A DNA stretch of 5,088 bases from the NCBI GenBank assembly GCA_017353855.1, contig JAFMSA010000368.1, positions 1-5,088 of the forward strand, given 5' to 3'. Source of the stretch: Alphaproteobacteria bacterium. GTDB taxonomy: Bacteria; Pseudomonadota; Alphaproteobacteria; ATCC43930; CGMCC-115725. Below the pieces are notes generated by a model. It ran no database searches, was not told the origin of the DNA, and saw only the letters and a list, made by a program, of their open reading frames with translations. Below, one piece after another: positions 1-5,088 of this stretch. Numbering within the stretch: the first letter of the stretch is position 1; every line of letters begins with the position of its first letter. The position numbers and the translations under genes were made by a program.

Positions 1-284
1 CGTATGAACAACGCAGCGGTCCGTTTCAAATGAAAATGGCGATGTTATCTGCCGGCGACAATTCCCGGAAGCCGCAGGTTGCCCGGGCCAAAATTCCGAT
101 ATGCGGAGTTACAGGGACCTTCGGAACCGATTGAGCCTCATTCCTTTTTGCCAGGAGGCGCAATCGACGGAATTCCCCGACCTTGCAGCAGCAACCGAAA
201 GTGCGGCGCCGGCCGCCCCCACCCTTTTCTTGCGAACCCGGTCGCAAACGCGCAAGCTCGGATTTTTCGGGAGGAGGTCGACTA
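1..284. other. Leader region without a recognisable gene
   Basis: I see no convincing gene here on either strand. The short open frames are proline- and arginine-rich, match no family I know, and lack ribosome binding sites. No tail of an upstream gene, tRNA or strong sigma-70-like promoter stands out, although the promoter of the amidohydrolase gene presumably lies here. The base composition is slightly less GC-rich near positions 20-60 than in the genes downstream. Confidence 0.4.
269..278 (+). promoter_or_regulatory. Strong ribosome binding site of the amidohydrolase gene
   Basis: GGGAGGAGGT is an almost perfect Shine-Dalgarno sequence, with six bases between it and the ATG at 285. It decides the start. 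The same reading frame is open back to an ATG at 183, but the 34 residues that would be added are low-complexity (PPPP, RRR, GGG) and unlike the family N-terminus. Confidence 0.85.
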
Positions 285-1397
285 ATGGCGGATTACAAGC
301 TGATTTCCGCGGATTCGCATGTCAGTGAACCCCCGGACCTGTGGGCGACGCGGGTCGACAAACAATACCGAGACCGGGCGCCGCAGCTAATGATCAACCC
401 CCCCGGCAAAGAGGGCGCCTATTTCCACTACGAAGGCTATGCACCGCACCCCATCGGGATCGGGCTTGGAGCCGGCAAGAGCCCGGAGGAACTGGCCGAA
501 TTTCTCACCAAGGCGACCTATGCCGATGCGCGCCCGGGCGGCTGGGACCCGGCCGAGCGGGTCAAGGACAATGACCTCGACGGGGTCGAAGCCGACGTTC
601 TCTACACGACCCTGGGCTTCCGGATTTTCTGGCTGAAGGATCCCGGGCTGCAGGCGGATTGCTTCCGCGTCTATAACGACTGGCTCGCGGAATATTGCAG
701 CTATGCCCCTAAACGCATGGTGGGCTTGCCGATGATCTCGCTCTATGATCCCAAAGCGGGTGCGCGCGAACTCGAGCGCTGCGCCAAGATGGGGCTCAAA
801 GGGGCGATGATCTGGTGCTCGCCGCCCACTGACCGGCCCTACAGCTCAGAGATGTACGACCCGTTTTGGGCGGCCGCGCAGGAACTGCGCATGCCCGTCA
901 GCCTGCACGCGATCACCGGGATGGGGTGGGAGAGCCAGTGGGATTTCGGCGATCGCTACATGCGAGGGACGGTGCTGCCCCATGAGATCGAGCGGTCGTT
1001 CAGCGTGCTGATCTTCTCGGGCGTGCTTGAGCGGTTCCCCGAGCTGCAGATCGTGTCGGCAGAAAACAACATTGGTTGGATGCCGTACTACTTTCAGCGC
1101 ATGGACCGCACGTTCGAGCGCAACCGCTACGCGGCGGGCTGGAAATTGAGCCTGAAGCCCAGCCAGTACTTCGCTCGTCAGATGTGGGCCACCTATATCG
1201 ACGACTATGTCGGCGTCGCAAACCGCCACTTCATCGGTGTGGACAAGCTGATGTGGTCCTCGGATTACCCGCACCAGGCCTCGACCTGGCCGCACTCGCA
1301 GGAGGTCGTTGCACGGGACTTCAAGGATGCCAGCCCCGAGGATCGCTACAAGATCACCCGCACCAACGCCGCCAAGCTCTACGGGTTCGAGCTCTAG
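285..1397 (+). CDS. Amidohydrolase family protein (COG2159, Amidohydro_2 type)
   Basis: A complete 370-residue metal-dependent hydrolase or decarboxylase of the TIM-barrel amidohydrolase superfamily, in the branch related to ACMSD and other COG2159 proteins; presumably cytoplasmic, as no signal peptide is seen. The N-terminus carries the family's first-strand motif ADSHVSEPPDLW (D10, H12, E15). A histidine follows at H208 (VSLHAITG), then the AENNIGWMPYYFQRMDR block around 259-275, and the last-strand aspartate D327 in SSDYPHQASTWPHS. These fit the usual metal and catalytic positions, with E15 where ACMSD-like enzymes often have the second histidine. Length is normal. The start at 285 is set by the ribosome binding site and the motif starting within ten residues. 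It lies 65 bases upstream of a decayed acyl-CoA synthetase gene in the same direction, so it may belong to the same catabolic operon. The substrate cannot be read from the sequence; related proteins include hydrolases and decarboxylases of aromatic and cyclic acids. Confidence 0.93.
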   Translation: MADYKLISADSHVSEPPDLWATRVDKQYRDRAPQLMINPPGKEGAYFHYEGYAPHPIGIGLGAGKSPEELAEFLTKATYADARPGGWDPAERVKDNDLDGVEADVLYTTLGFRIFWLKDPGLQADCFRVYNDWLAEYCSYAPKRMVGLPMISLYDPKAGARELERCAKMGLKGAMIWCSPPTDRPYSSEMYDPFWAAAQELRMPVSLHAITGMGWESQWDFGDRYMRGTVLPHEIERSFSVLIFSGVLERFPELQIVSAENNIGWMPYYFQRMDRTFERNRYAAGWKLSLKPSQYFARQMWATYIDDYVGVANRHFIGVDKLMWSSDYPHQASTWPHSQEVVARDFKDASPEDRYKITRTNAAKLYGFEL

Positions 1398-1449
1398 GTC
1401 TTCCCGCGGACCGGGTACGGCGGGGCAGGCTGCTGCGAGCGTGCTGCCG

Positions 1450-1457
1450 GGAAGAGG
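1450..1457 (+). promoter_or_regulatory. Former ribosome binding site of the ligase pseudogene
   Basis: GGAAGAGG lies five bases before a GTG at 1463. Translation from that GTG (MISAESPPDEG..., then NTANFTAL) runs into the N-terminal pattern of acyl-CoA synthetases, so this is probably the original translation start of the now broken gene. Confidence 0.45.
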
Positions 1458-1547
1458 TTAGCGTGATATCAGCCGAATCTCCCCCTGACGAGGGCCCTCA
1501 CGCGGCGCCATACCGTGCGCGCAACACGGCTAATTTCACGGCACTAG

Positions 1548-1568
1548 CCCGCCCGCCTTCCGGGCGGG
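1548..1568. repeat. Perfect GC inverted repeat inside the pseudogene
   Basis: CCCGCCCG and CGGGCGGG form an eight-base-pair stem with a five-base loop (CCTTC). It resembles the stem of an intrinsic terminator, but no run of T follows and it lies within the former coding sequence, next to the first frameshift. It may form structure in RNA; a regulatory role is not shown. Confidence 0.5.
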
Positions 1569-1736
1569 TGCCGCTGCGGTTTACCCGGAAAAAGCTCGCC
1601 GCCATTCATCGCGCCACCCGGTTCAGCTGCCGGCGCTGCGCCGGCGCGCTTTGTCGGCGCGGGTAGGGTAGGCAGACACGGTCGCCAGATGGCCCCGGAC
1701 GTGCCGGCTTTGCTCGAAGCCCCTTACGGCGCGCCG

Positions 1737-1760
1737 GCGGCGGACGCGCTGCTCCGCCGC
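1737..1760. repeat. Inverted repeat at a small deletion in the pseudogene
   Basis: GCGGCGGA and TCCGCCGC can pair as an eight-base stem around an eight-base loop. The spot corresponds to the place where the ligase relic lacks about five residues compared with the usual GAVLNALNTRLDA stretch of the family. The match of repeat and lesion suggests, but does not prove, a hairpin-related deletion. Confidence 0.4.
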
Positions 1761-2141
1761 GCCCGCACGGTCGCGTGCATTCTCGCGCATGGTCGGGCAA
1801 AGCTGCTGATCTTCGGCCGGGGATTCGTTCCCGACGTCAGTGCGGCGCTGCAGGAACCCGAGGCCCCAATGCCGTTTGTCGAGCGCGACGAGAGGGTTGA
1901 CGGAGCGTCGCCGGGCAGCGCCGAATACATCATGGAGTCCGCGATCGTCGCCAAACCCGACCCGGCTTGGGGCCAGCGCCGTTGCGGCTTCATCACGCTC
2001 AAACCGGATAGCGCTCAGGTTTCGGCAGAAGAAATCATCCCCGACCTCGCGCATTGCAAGGCACCGCGAACCGTCGCGTTCGGGGCCTTGCCCAGGACCT
2101 TCACCGGCAAGATTCGGAAATACGAGTTACGCGGTCGCGCC

Positions 2142-2148
2142 AAGGGAG
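2142..2148 (+). promoter_or_regulatory. Ribosome binding site of the SDR gene
   Basis: AAGGGAG lies seven bases before the GTG at 2156, inside the last codons of the ligase relic. It supports GTG 2156 over the in-frame ATG at 2054, which would add 34 residues unlike any SDR N-terminus. Confidence 0.75.
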
Positions 2149-2155
2149 TCGCGCC

Positions 2156-2929
2156 GTGACGCCGTTGCCGAGCTTCGATCTCGCCGGCCAGGTTGCGCTC
2201 GTCACCGGCGCCTCGAGCGGAATTGGCCGGCACCTTGCGCAGCTCCTTGCCGCGGCCGGTTCGAAAGTGGCGCTCGCCGCACGGCGGGTCGACCGGCTCG
2301 CGGAACTGGCCCGCGAGATAGAAGCTGCCGGAGGAGTTGGCCTGCCGATCGCCTGTGACGTTACCCGTCCCGAGGATGTTGCGGCCGGGATTACGGCTGC
2401 CGAGGGCGAGCTCGGGCCGCTGTCGATCCTTGTCAACAATGCCGGCGTTGTCGTCTCCAAACCGCTGTTCGAGCACACCGAGGCCGATTGGGATTATGTG
2501 GTCGACACGAACCTCAAGGGCGCCTGGCTGGCGGCGCGCGAGTTCGCTCATCACCTGGTCGGGCTGAAGCGTCCGGGTCGCATCATCAACATCTCCTCGG
2601 TGCTCGGTTTCCGCACGATCCGCCGCGTGCCGGCCTACTGCGCCGCCAAAGCCGGGCTGACCCATCTGACCCAGGTATTGGCGATGGAATTGGCGCGCTA
2701 CGGTATCCTCGTCAACGCGGTGGCGCCAGGCTATGTCGAGACCGATTTCAACCGTGCCTTCTTTCAGACCGAGGCCGGCAAGGCGCTGATTTCCCGAATT
2801 CCGCTCAAGCGCCTCGGGCAGACCGAGGATCTCGACGGCGCACTCTTGTTCCTCGCCTCGCCGGCGAGCGCTTATGTGACGGGCACGGTCATTTCGGTCG
2901 ATGGCGGACACGGCGTCGCCGCCATTTGA
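2156..2929 (+). CDS. SDR family NAD(P)-dependent oxidoreductase (classical, FabG-like)
   Basis: A complete 257-residue classical short-chain dehydrogenase/reductase, which interconverts a hydroxyl and a keto group using NAD(P)H in the cytoplasm. Visible in order: the cofactor motif TGASSGIG (17-24), ARR at the end of the second strand (42-44; the arginine after the strand favours NADP(H)), CDV (67-69), NNAG (94-97), N119, the catalytic S148 in NISSVLG, Y161 and K165 in YCAAK, then PGYVETDF (191-198) and the C-terminal TGTVISVDGGHG. Length and all catalytic residues are normal. The GTG start overlaps the TGA of the preceding ligase relic (GTGA), a mark of translational coupling. Its 3' end overlaps the kinase gene by 29 bases. 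By context it is the candidate for reducing a ketoacyl-CoA to a hydroxyacyl-CoA, or the reverse, as LvaD does in levulinate breakdown. That role is inference; FabG-like SDRs cannot be assigned a substrate by sequence alone. Confidence 0.93.
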   Translation: MTPLPSFDLAGQVALVTGASSGIGRHLAQLLAAAGSKVALAARRVDRLAELAREIEAAGGVGLPIACDVTRPEDVAAGITAAEGELGPLSILVNNAGVVVSKPLFEHTEADWDYVVDTNLKGAWLAAREFAHHLVGLKRPGRIINISSVLGFRTIRRVPAYCAAKAGLTHLTQVLAMELARYGILVNAVAPGYVETDFNRAFFQTEAGKALISRIPLKRLGQTEDLDGALLFLASPASAYVTGTVISVDGGHGVAAI

Positions 2930-3962
2930 GCCGCGGCGCGAGCGGCGCGCCGCGCTGGCACAGTTTCTCGCCGGCGGCAGCCAGGCGAGCCACGTCGAGA
3001 TTATCAGGCTCGAGCCCCTGCGGGGTGGCGCCATTCAGGAAAATTGGGCAATCGACGCGCGTTTTGCAGGCGGCACGCTCGCTGGGGAACAACCGCTCGT
3101 GTTGCGGACCGCCGCTCCGACAGGAGTGCCGGCAAGCCTCGATCGCCTGCAGGAGTTCGCCGTGCTGCGGGCGGCGTTCGCGGCGGGCGTGAGGGTGCCC
3201 GAACCGCTCTTTGCAAGCGAGGATGCCGAGATTTTCGGCAAGCCGTTTTTTATCATGCGGCGGGTTACCGGGACCGCAGCAGCTTACCGGATTACCCGCG
3301 ACCCCGTCCTTGAACCGGAGCTCCCAGGAATTGCCGAGCGTCTCGGTCGCGAACTCGCCCGTATCCATGCGATCCGCCCGCCCTGCGCCGATCTTGCTTT
3401 CCTGCCTGCCTATCAAGACGCGCGGCCTGAGGCGCAGATCGCCGGGTTCCGAGCCTACCTCGACCGGCACCCCGTGCCACGTCCGGTGCTCGAGTGGGGC
3501 ATCCGCTGGCTCGAGGACCACATTCCGCCGCCGGTTGAGCCGGTACTCTGTCATCACGATTTCCGCACCGGCAATTACATGCTTGATGGGAACCGCTTGA
3601 CTGGAATACTCGACTGGGAATTCGCCGGTTGGGGCGATCCGCACGAAGATATCGGCTGGTTTTGCTGCAAGGGTTGGCGCTTTGCACGGCTCGACCGTGA
3701 AGCCGGCGGGATCAGCGACCGGGCACCCTTCTATCGCGGCTACGAGAGCGAAGCGGGCAGCCCCGTCGATCCGCCGCGAGCATTCTTCTGGGAAGTTCTG
3801 GCGAGCGTGCGCTGGGCAATCATTGCCCTGCAGCAGAGCGATCGTTACATGATCGGGGGCGAGCGCAATCTCGAGCTCGCCCTTACCGGACGGCGCGCGA
3901 GCGAGTGCGAATTGGAGATTTTGATGCTGCTTGATCCGAATGGAGCACCCTCCAGTGCGTGA
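2901..3962 (+). CDS. Phosphotransferase family protein (APH fold; LvaA / ACAD10-11 kinase-like)
   Basis: A complete 353-residue small-molecule kinase of the aminoglycoside phosphotransferase (APH, choline kinase-like) fold. An N-lobe with GGAIQENW (42-49) in the nucleotide-loop position is followed by VLRTA (67-71), which has arginine where a lysine is usual, and by the hinge FFIMRRVTG (116-124). The catalytic loop is CHHDFRTGNYM (217-227; catalytic D220, metal-binding N225) and the second metal aspartate D238 sits in GILDWEFAGWGDPHEDIGW. This tail is typical of the phosphotransferases found beside acyl-CoA dehydrogenases, not of drug-resistance kinases. ATG 2901 has no clear ribosome binding site and lies 29 bases inside the SDR gene, so translation is probably coupled to it. 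The stop overlaps the DUF6285 gene. By analogy with LvaA and the kinase domains of ACAD10/11, the likely reaction is ATP-dependent phosphorylation of the hydroxyl group of a 4-hydroxyacyl-CoA. Family and fold are sure; the substrate is inferred from gene neighbours. Confidence 0.92.
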   Translation: MADTASPPFEPRRERRAALAQFLAGGSQASHVEIIRLEPLRGGAIQENWAIDARFAGGTLAGEQPLVLRTAAPTGVPASLDRLQEFAVLRAAFAAGVRVPEPLFASEDAEIFGKPFFIMRRVTGTAAAYRITRDPVLEPELPGIAERLGRELARIHAIRPPCADLAFLPAYQDARPEAQIAGFRAYLDRHPVPRPVLEWGIRWLEDHIPPPVEPVLCHHDFRTGNYMLDGNRLTGILDWEFAGWGDPHEDIGWFCCKGWRFARLDREAGGISDRAPFYRGYESEAGSPVDPPRAFFWEVLASVRWAIIALQQSDRYMIGGERNLELALTGRRASECELEILMLLDPNGAPSSA

Positions 3963-4332
3963 TCTGCCGACCGGACCCGCGCTGCTCGCTCTCGCCCGGG
4001 ATGTGCTCCTGAGAGATCTGTTGCCTGTGCTGCCGGACGAGGCCGCCCTCGATGCGCGGCTCGTCGCCAGCAGCATGGCGATCGCAGAGCGCGAAGCCGA
4101 GGCGAGCGCTCATGCACCGCCCGCGGTAGCCGGCGAGCTTGAGAAATTTTACGACGCAGAGGGCGGGGAAACAGCAAGTCTGCTGCGGCGGCTCGCTCAC
4201 GACCTCAGAACCGGCGCGTTCGAGAGATCCGGGCCGCAAGACGATCAAGCCCGACAAATATTGTGGCAGCTCACCATCTCAAAGCTGCGTCTGGCCAACC
4301 CAAGGTTCCTGGCTGCTAATGGTTTCAGGTAG
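3955..4332 (+). CDS. DUF6285 domain protein (LvaB-like kinase partner)
   Basis: A small protein of 125 residues from the GTG at 3955, predicted all-helical and soluble, without signal peptide or membrane segment. It shows the pattern I associate with DUF6285: RDLPTGPALLALARDVL at the start, LLPVLP (22-27), ALDARLVASSMAIAERE (31-47), LAHDLRTGAFE (80-90) and the end motif KLRLANPRFL (110-119). GTG 3955 is preferred because GGAG lies nine bases upstream and the protein then begins at the family's usual N-terminus. An ATG at 3940 and a TTG at 3931 are in frame and would add five or eight residues. The gene overlaps the kinase gene by eight bases. Proteins of this type sit next to APH-fold kinases; in the levulinate pathway the small LvaB is needed together with LvaA for 4-hydroxyacyl-CoA phosphorylation. 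I infer a partner role here; equating LvaB with DUF6285 rests on memory and gene order. Confidence 0.82.
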   Translation: MRDLPTGPALLALARDVLLRDLLPVLPDEAALDARLVASSMAIAEREAEASAHAPPAVAGELEKFYDAEGGETASLLRRLAHDLRTGAFERSGPQDDQARQILWQLTISKLRLANPRFLAANGFR

Positions 4333-4342
4333 CGGCGGCGTC

Positions 4343-4348
4343 GGGAGG
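4343..4348 (+). promoter_or_regulatory. Ribosome binding site selecting a TTG start for ribBA
   Basis: GGGAGG lies six bases before the TTG at 4355. An in-frame ATG at 4319, overlapping the DUF6285 gene by 14 bases, has only a distant AAGG and would add a glycine-rich stretch of 12 residues (MVSGSGGVGRLI) before the usual RibB N-terminus. The TTG is therefore the better start, but the ATG cannot be excluded. Confidence 0.6.
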
Positions 4349-4354
4349 CTCATC

Positions 4355-5088
4355 TTGTCCCAATCCCCTGTCCGGCAAGCCATTGACGCGTTTGGCCGCG
4401 GCGAGATCGTCGTTGTGACCGACGACGACGATCGCGAGAACGAGGGCGATCTGATCGTCGCGGCGGCGCACGCCACCCCGGAAAAAATGGCCTTCATCAT
4501 CCGCAACACGTGCGGCATCGTCACGGCGCCGTTGACTGCCGAGATCGCGCGGCGCCTGCATCTTGCGCCTATGGTCGCCGAGAACGACGCGATCCACGGC
4601 ACCGCCTTTACGGTTTCGGTCGACTACCGGCACGGCACGACGACCGGCATCTCGGCCGAGGAGCGCGCGGCGACAATCCGCAATCTCGCCAACGGCAATT
4701 CCGGACCGGCGGACTTTGTTCGGCCGGGACATGTCTTTCCGCTGGTCGCCAAGGACGGCGGGGTCCTGATGCGCTCCGGTCATACCGAAGCGGCGATCGA
4801 TCTCTGCCGGCTCGCGGGCATCGAGCCGGTCGCGGCGATATGTGAACTCGTCAATGACGACGGCACCGTGATGCGAGGCCCGCAGGTGCAGGACTTTGCG
4901 GAGAGACACGCGCTGAAGCGCATCTCGGTGGCCGATTTGATCGCCTATCGTCAAGCGCGCGAAAAGCTGGTCACGCGGGTGGCCGAATTCACGGTAGCCA
5001 GCGAGATCGGCGAACTCGCCGGCTATGCTTATGTGACGCCCTTCGACAAAGTGCACCACTACGCCTTCGTCTATGGAAGCATCGGCGA
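4355..5088 (+). CDS. ribBA: 3,4-dihydroxy-2-butanone-4-phosphate synthase, RibBA type (3' end outside window)
   Basis: The first 244 codons of a riboflavin biosynthesis gene, still open at the window end. The N-terminal domain (about 1-200) is DHBP synthase, which turns ribulose 5-phosphate into formate and the four-carbon precursor of the xylene ring, with Mg2+. Visible are the acidic loop DDDDRENEGDL (23-33), ENDAIHGTAFT (76-86), RHGTTTGISAEERAATI (92-108), RPGHVFPL (123-130), the metal-binding histidine in SGHTEA (141-146) and CELVNDDGT (163-171). After ISVADLIAYR (190-199) a second domain begins (EKLVTRVAEF...HHYAFVYGSIG), which is the start of a GTP cyclohydrolase II-like domain. A fused RibBA of about 400 residues is therefore expected, but the zinc cysteines of that domain lie outside, so its activity cannot be judged. 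The start is TTG 4355. It lies 22 bases after the DUF6285 stop and is likely co-transcribed; it may supply FMN/FAD to a flavoenzyme of the same pathway. Confidence 0.92.
   Translation, partial: MSQSPVRQAIDAFGRGEIVVVTDDDDRENEGDLIVAAAHATPEKMAFIIRNTCGIVTAPLTAEIARRLHLAPMVAENDAIHGTAFTVSVDYRHGTTTGISAEERAATIRNLANGNSGPADFVRPGHVFPLVAKDGGVLMRSGHTEAAIDLCRLAGIEPVAAICELVNDDGTVMRGPQVQDFAERHALKRISVADLIAYRQAREKLVTRVAEFTVASEIGELAGYAYVTPFDKVHHYAFVYGSIG

Larger units (their letters stand above)
1463..2159 (+). pseudogene. Degraded acyl-CoA synthetase (AMP-dependent ligase) pseudogene
   Basis: Remnant of an ATP-dependent fatty acyl-CoA synthetase (AMP-binding family, normally about 540 residues), assembled here from three frames. 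The N-terminal part reads NTANFTAL (to about 1546), then SPPAFRAGAAAVYPEK in the next frame (about 1546-1593), KLAAIHRATRFS...GALCRRG (about 1592-1663), VG-stop-ADTVA (TAG at 1669-1671), and MAPDVPALLEA from 1689. This tracks the usual N-terminus (NFTPLTPLSFLERAAAVYP, then RRG, GD/ADTVAVMAPN). FILAHGRAKLLI-like sequence follows, then a jump near 1900-1935 straight to the C-terminal domain (ESAIVAKPDPAWGQ, CKAPRTV, PRTFTGKIRKYELR, including the lysine of the TGK motif). About 300 central residues are missing, including the ATP-binding P-loop (TSGTTGxPKG) and the rest of the adenylation core. One shift coincides with a five-A run at 1589-1593. Neighbouring genes are intact, so sequencing error is unlikely. 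The 3' open frame (1689-2159, 156 codons) cannot be an active ligase. It ends overlapping the SDR gene, which marks it as a former operon member. Confidence 0.85.

Noticed and set aside
183..284. N-terminal extension of the amidohydrolase from the ATG at 183
   Set aside because: There is no ribosome binding site there, the peptide is low-complexity, and a near-perfect site precedes ATG 285.
1548..1568. Intrinsic terminator between the amidohydrolase and the SDR gene
   Set aside because: The stem is good, but no T-tract follows and the site is inside the former ligase coding sequence.
1076..1666. Plus-strand open frame of 196 codons across the amidohydrolase end and the pseudogene
   Set aside because: Its first half is an off-frame reading of the amidohydrolase. 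Only its tail (after about 1463) makes sense, as pieces of the ligase relic.
1689..2159. The 156-codon frame as an intact small AMP-binding protein
   Set aside because: It joins N-terminal and C-terminal pieces of a ligase with the catalytic core absent, and more N-terminal sequence is readable upstream in other frames, so it is a remnant.
2015..3034. Long minus-strand open frame (339 codons) opposite the SDR gene
   Set aside because: It is a mirror of the SDR coding frame in GC-rich DNA, shows no family motif, and spans several gene junctions on the other strand.
2901..3962. Aminoglycoside resistance gene
   Set aside because: The fold is shared, but the DWEFAGWGDPHEDIGW tail and the SDR/DUF6285 neighbours point to a metabolic CoA-ester kinase.
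2889..4076. Long minus-strand open frame (395 codons) opposite the kinase gene
   Set aside because: The plus strand carries a complete kinase with catalytic motifs; the minus frame is low-complexity, arginine-rich and without recognisable domains.
1..5088. tRNA, rRNA, CRISPR array, insertion sequence or phage feature
   Set aside because: No cloverleaf-like segment, regularly spaced direct repeats, transposase motif or terminal inverted repeats were seen; weak or divergent RNAs cannot be excluded by eye.

Overview
The window is a GC-rich stretch of bacterial chromosome with all recognisable genes on the + strand, packed with overlapping starts and stops and using GTG and TTG starts. Codon use and protein style suggest a proteobacterium, most likely an alphaproteobacterium (Hyphomicrobiales or Rhodospirillales-like soil or marine type). 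This is inference from style only; nothing here fixes the genus.

Layout: positions 1-284 hold no supportable gene. An intact metal-dependent amidohydrolase (285-1397) follows a strong ribosome binding site. Next comes a heavily decayed acyl-CoA synthetase pseudogene (1463-2159). It has four single-base frameshifts, an in-frame stop and an internal deletion of roughly 300 codons that removed the ATP-binding core, but its N-terminal and C-terminal parts are still readable. Its stop codon overlaps the GTG start of an intact SDR dehydrogenase (2156-2929). That gene overlaps an APH-fold phosphotransferase (2901-3962), which overlaps a small DUF6285 protein (3955-4332). After a short gap comes a RibBA-type riboflavin biosynthesis gene (from 4355), cut by the window end.

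Acyl-CoA synthetase (relic) + SDR + APH-family kinase + DUF6285 is the gene content of levulinate / 4-hydroxy-acid degradation loci (Pseudomonas putida LvaE, LvaD, LvaA and LvaB). It also resembles, functionally, the mammalian ACAD10/ACAD11 route. In those routes a 4-keto or 4-hydroxy acid is activated to a CoA ester, reduced to the 4-hydroxyacyl-CoA, phosphorylated by the kinase, and the phosphate is then eliminated by a flavin-dependent acyl-CoA dehydrogenase. The dehydrogenase (LvaC equivalent) is not in the window, and the ligase has been destroyed. If the module is active, activation must come from elsewhere or the substrate must arrive as a CoA ester. RibBA could supply flavin for such a dehydrogenase. 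The most interesting features are this kinase module and the fossil ligase embedded in an otherwise intact operon.
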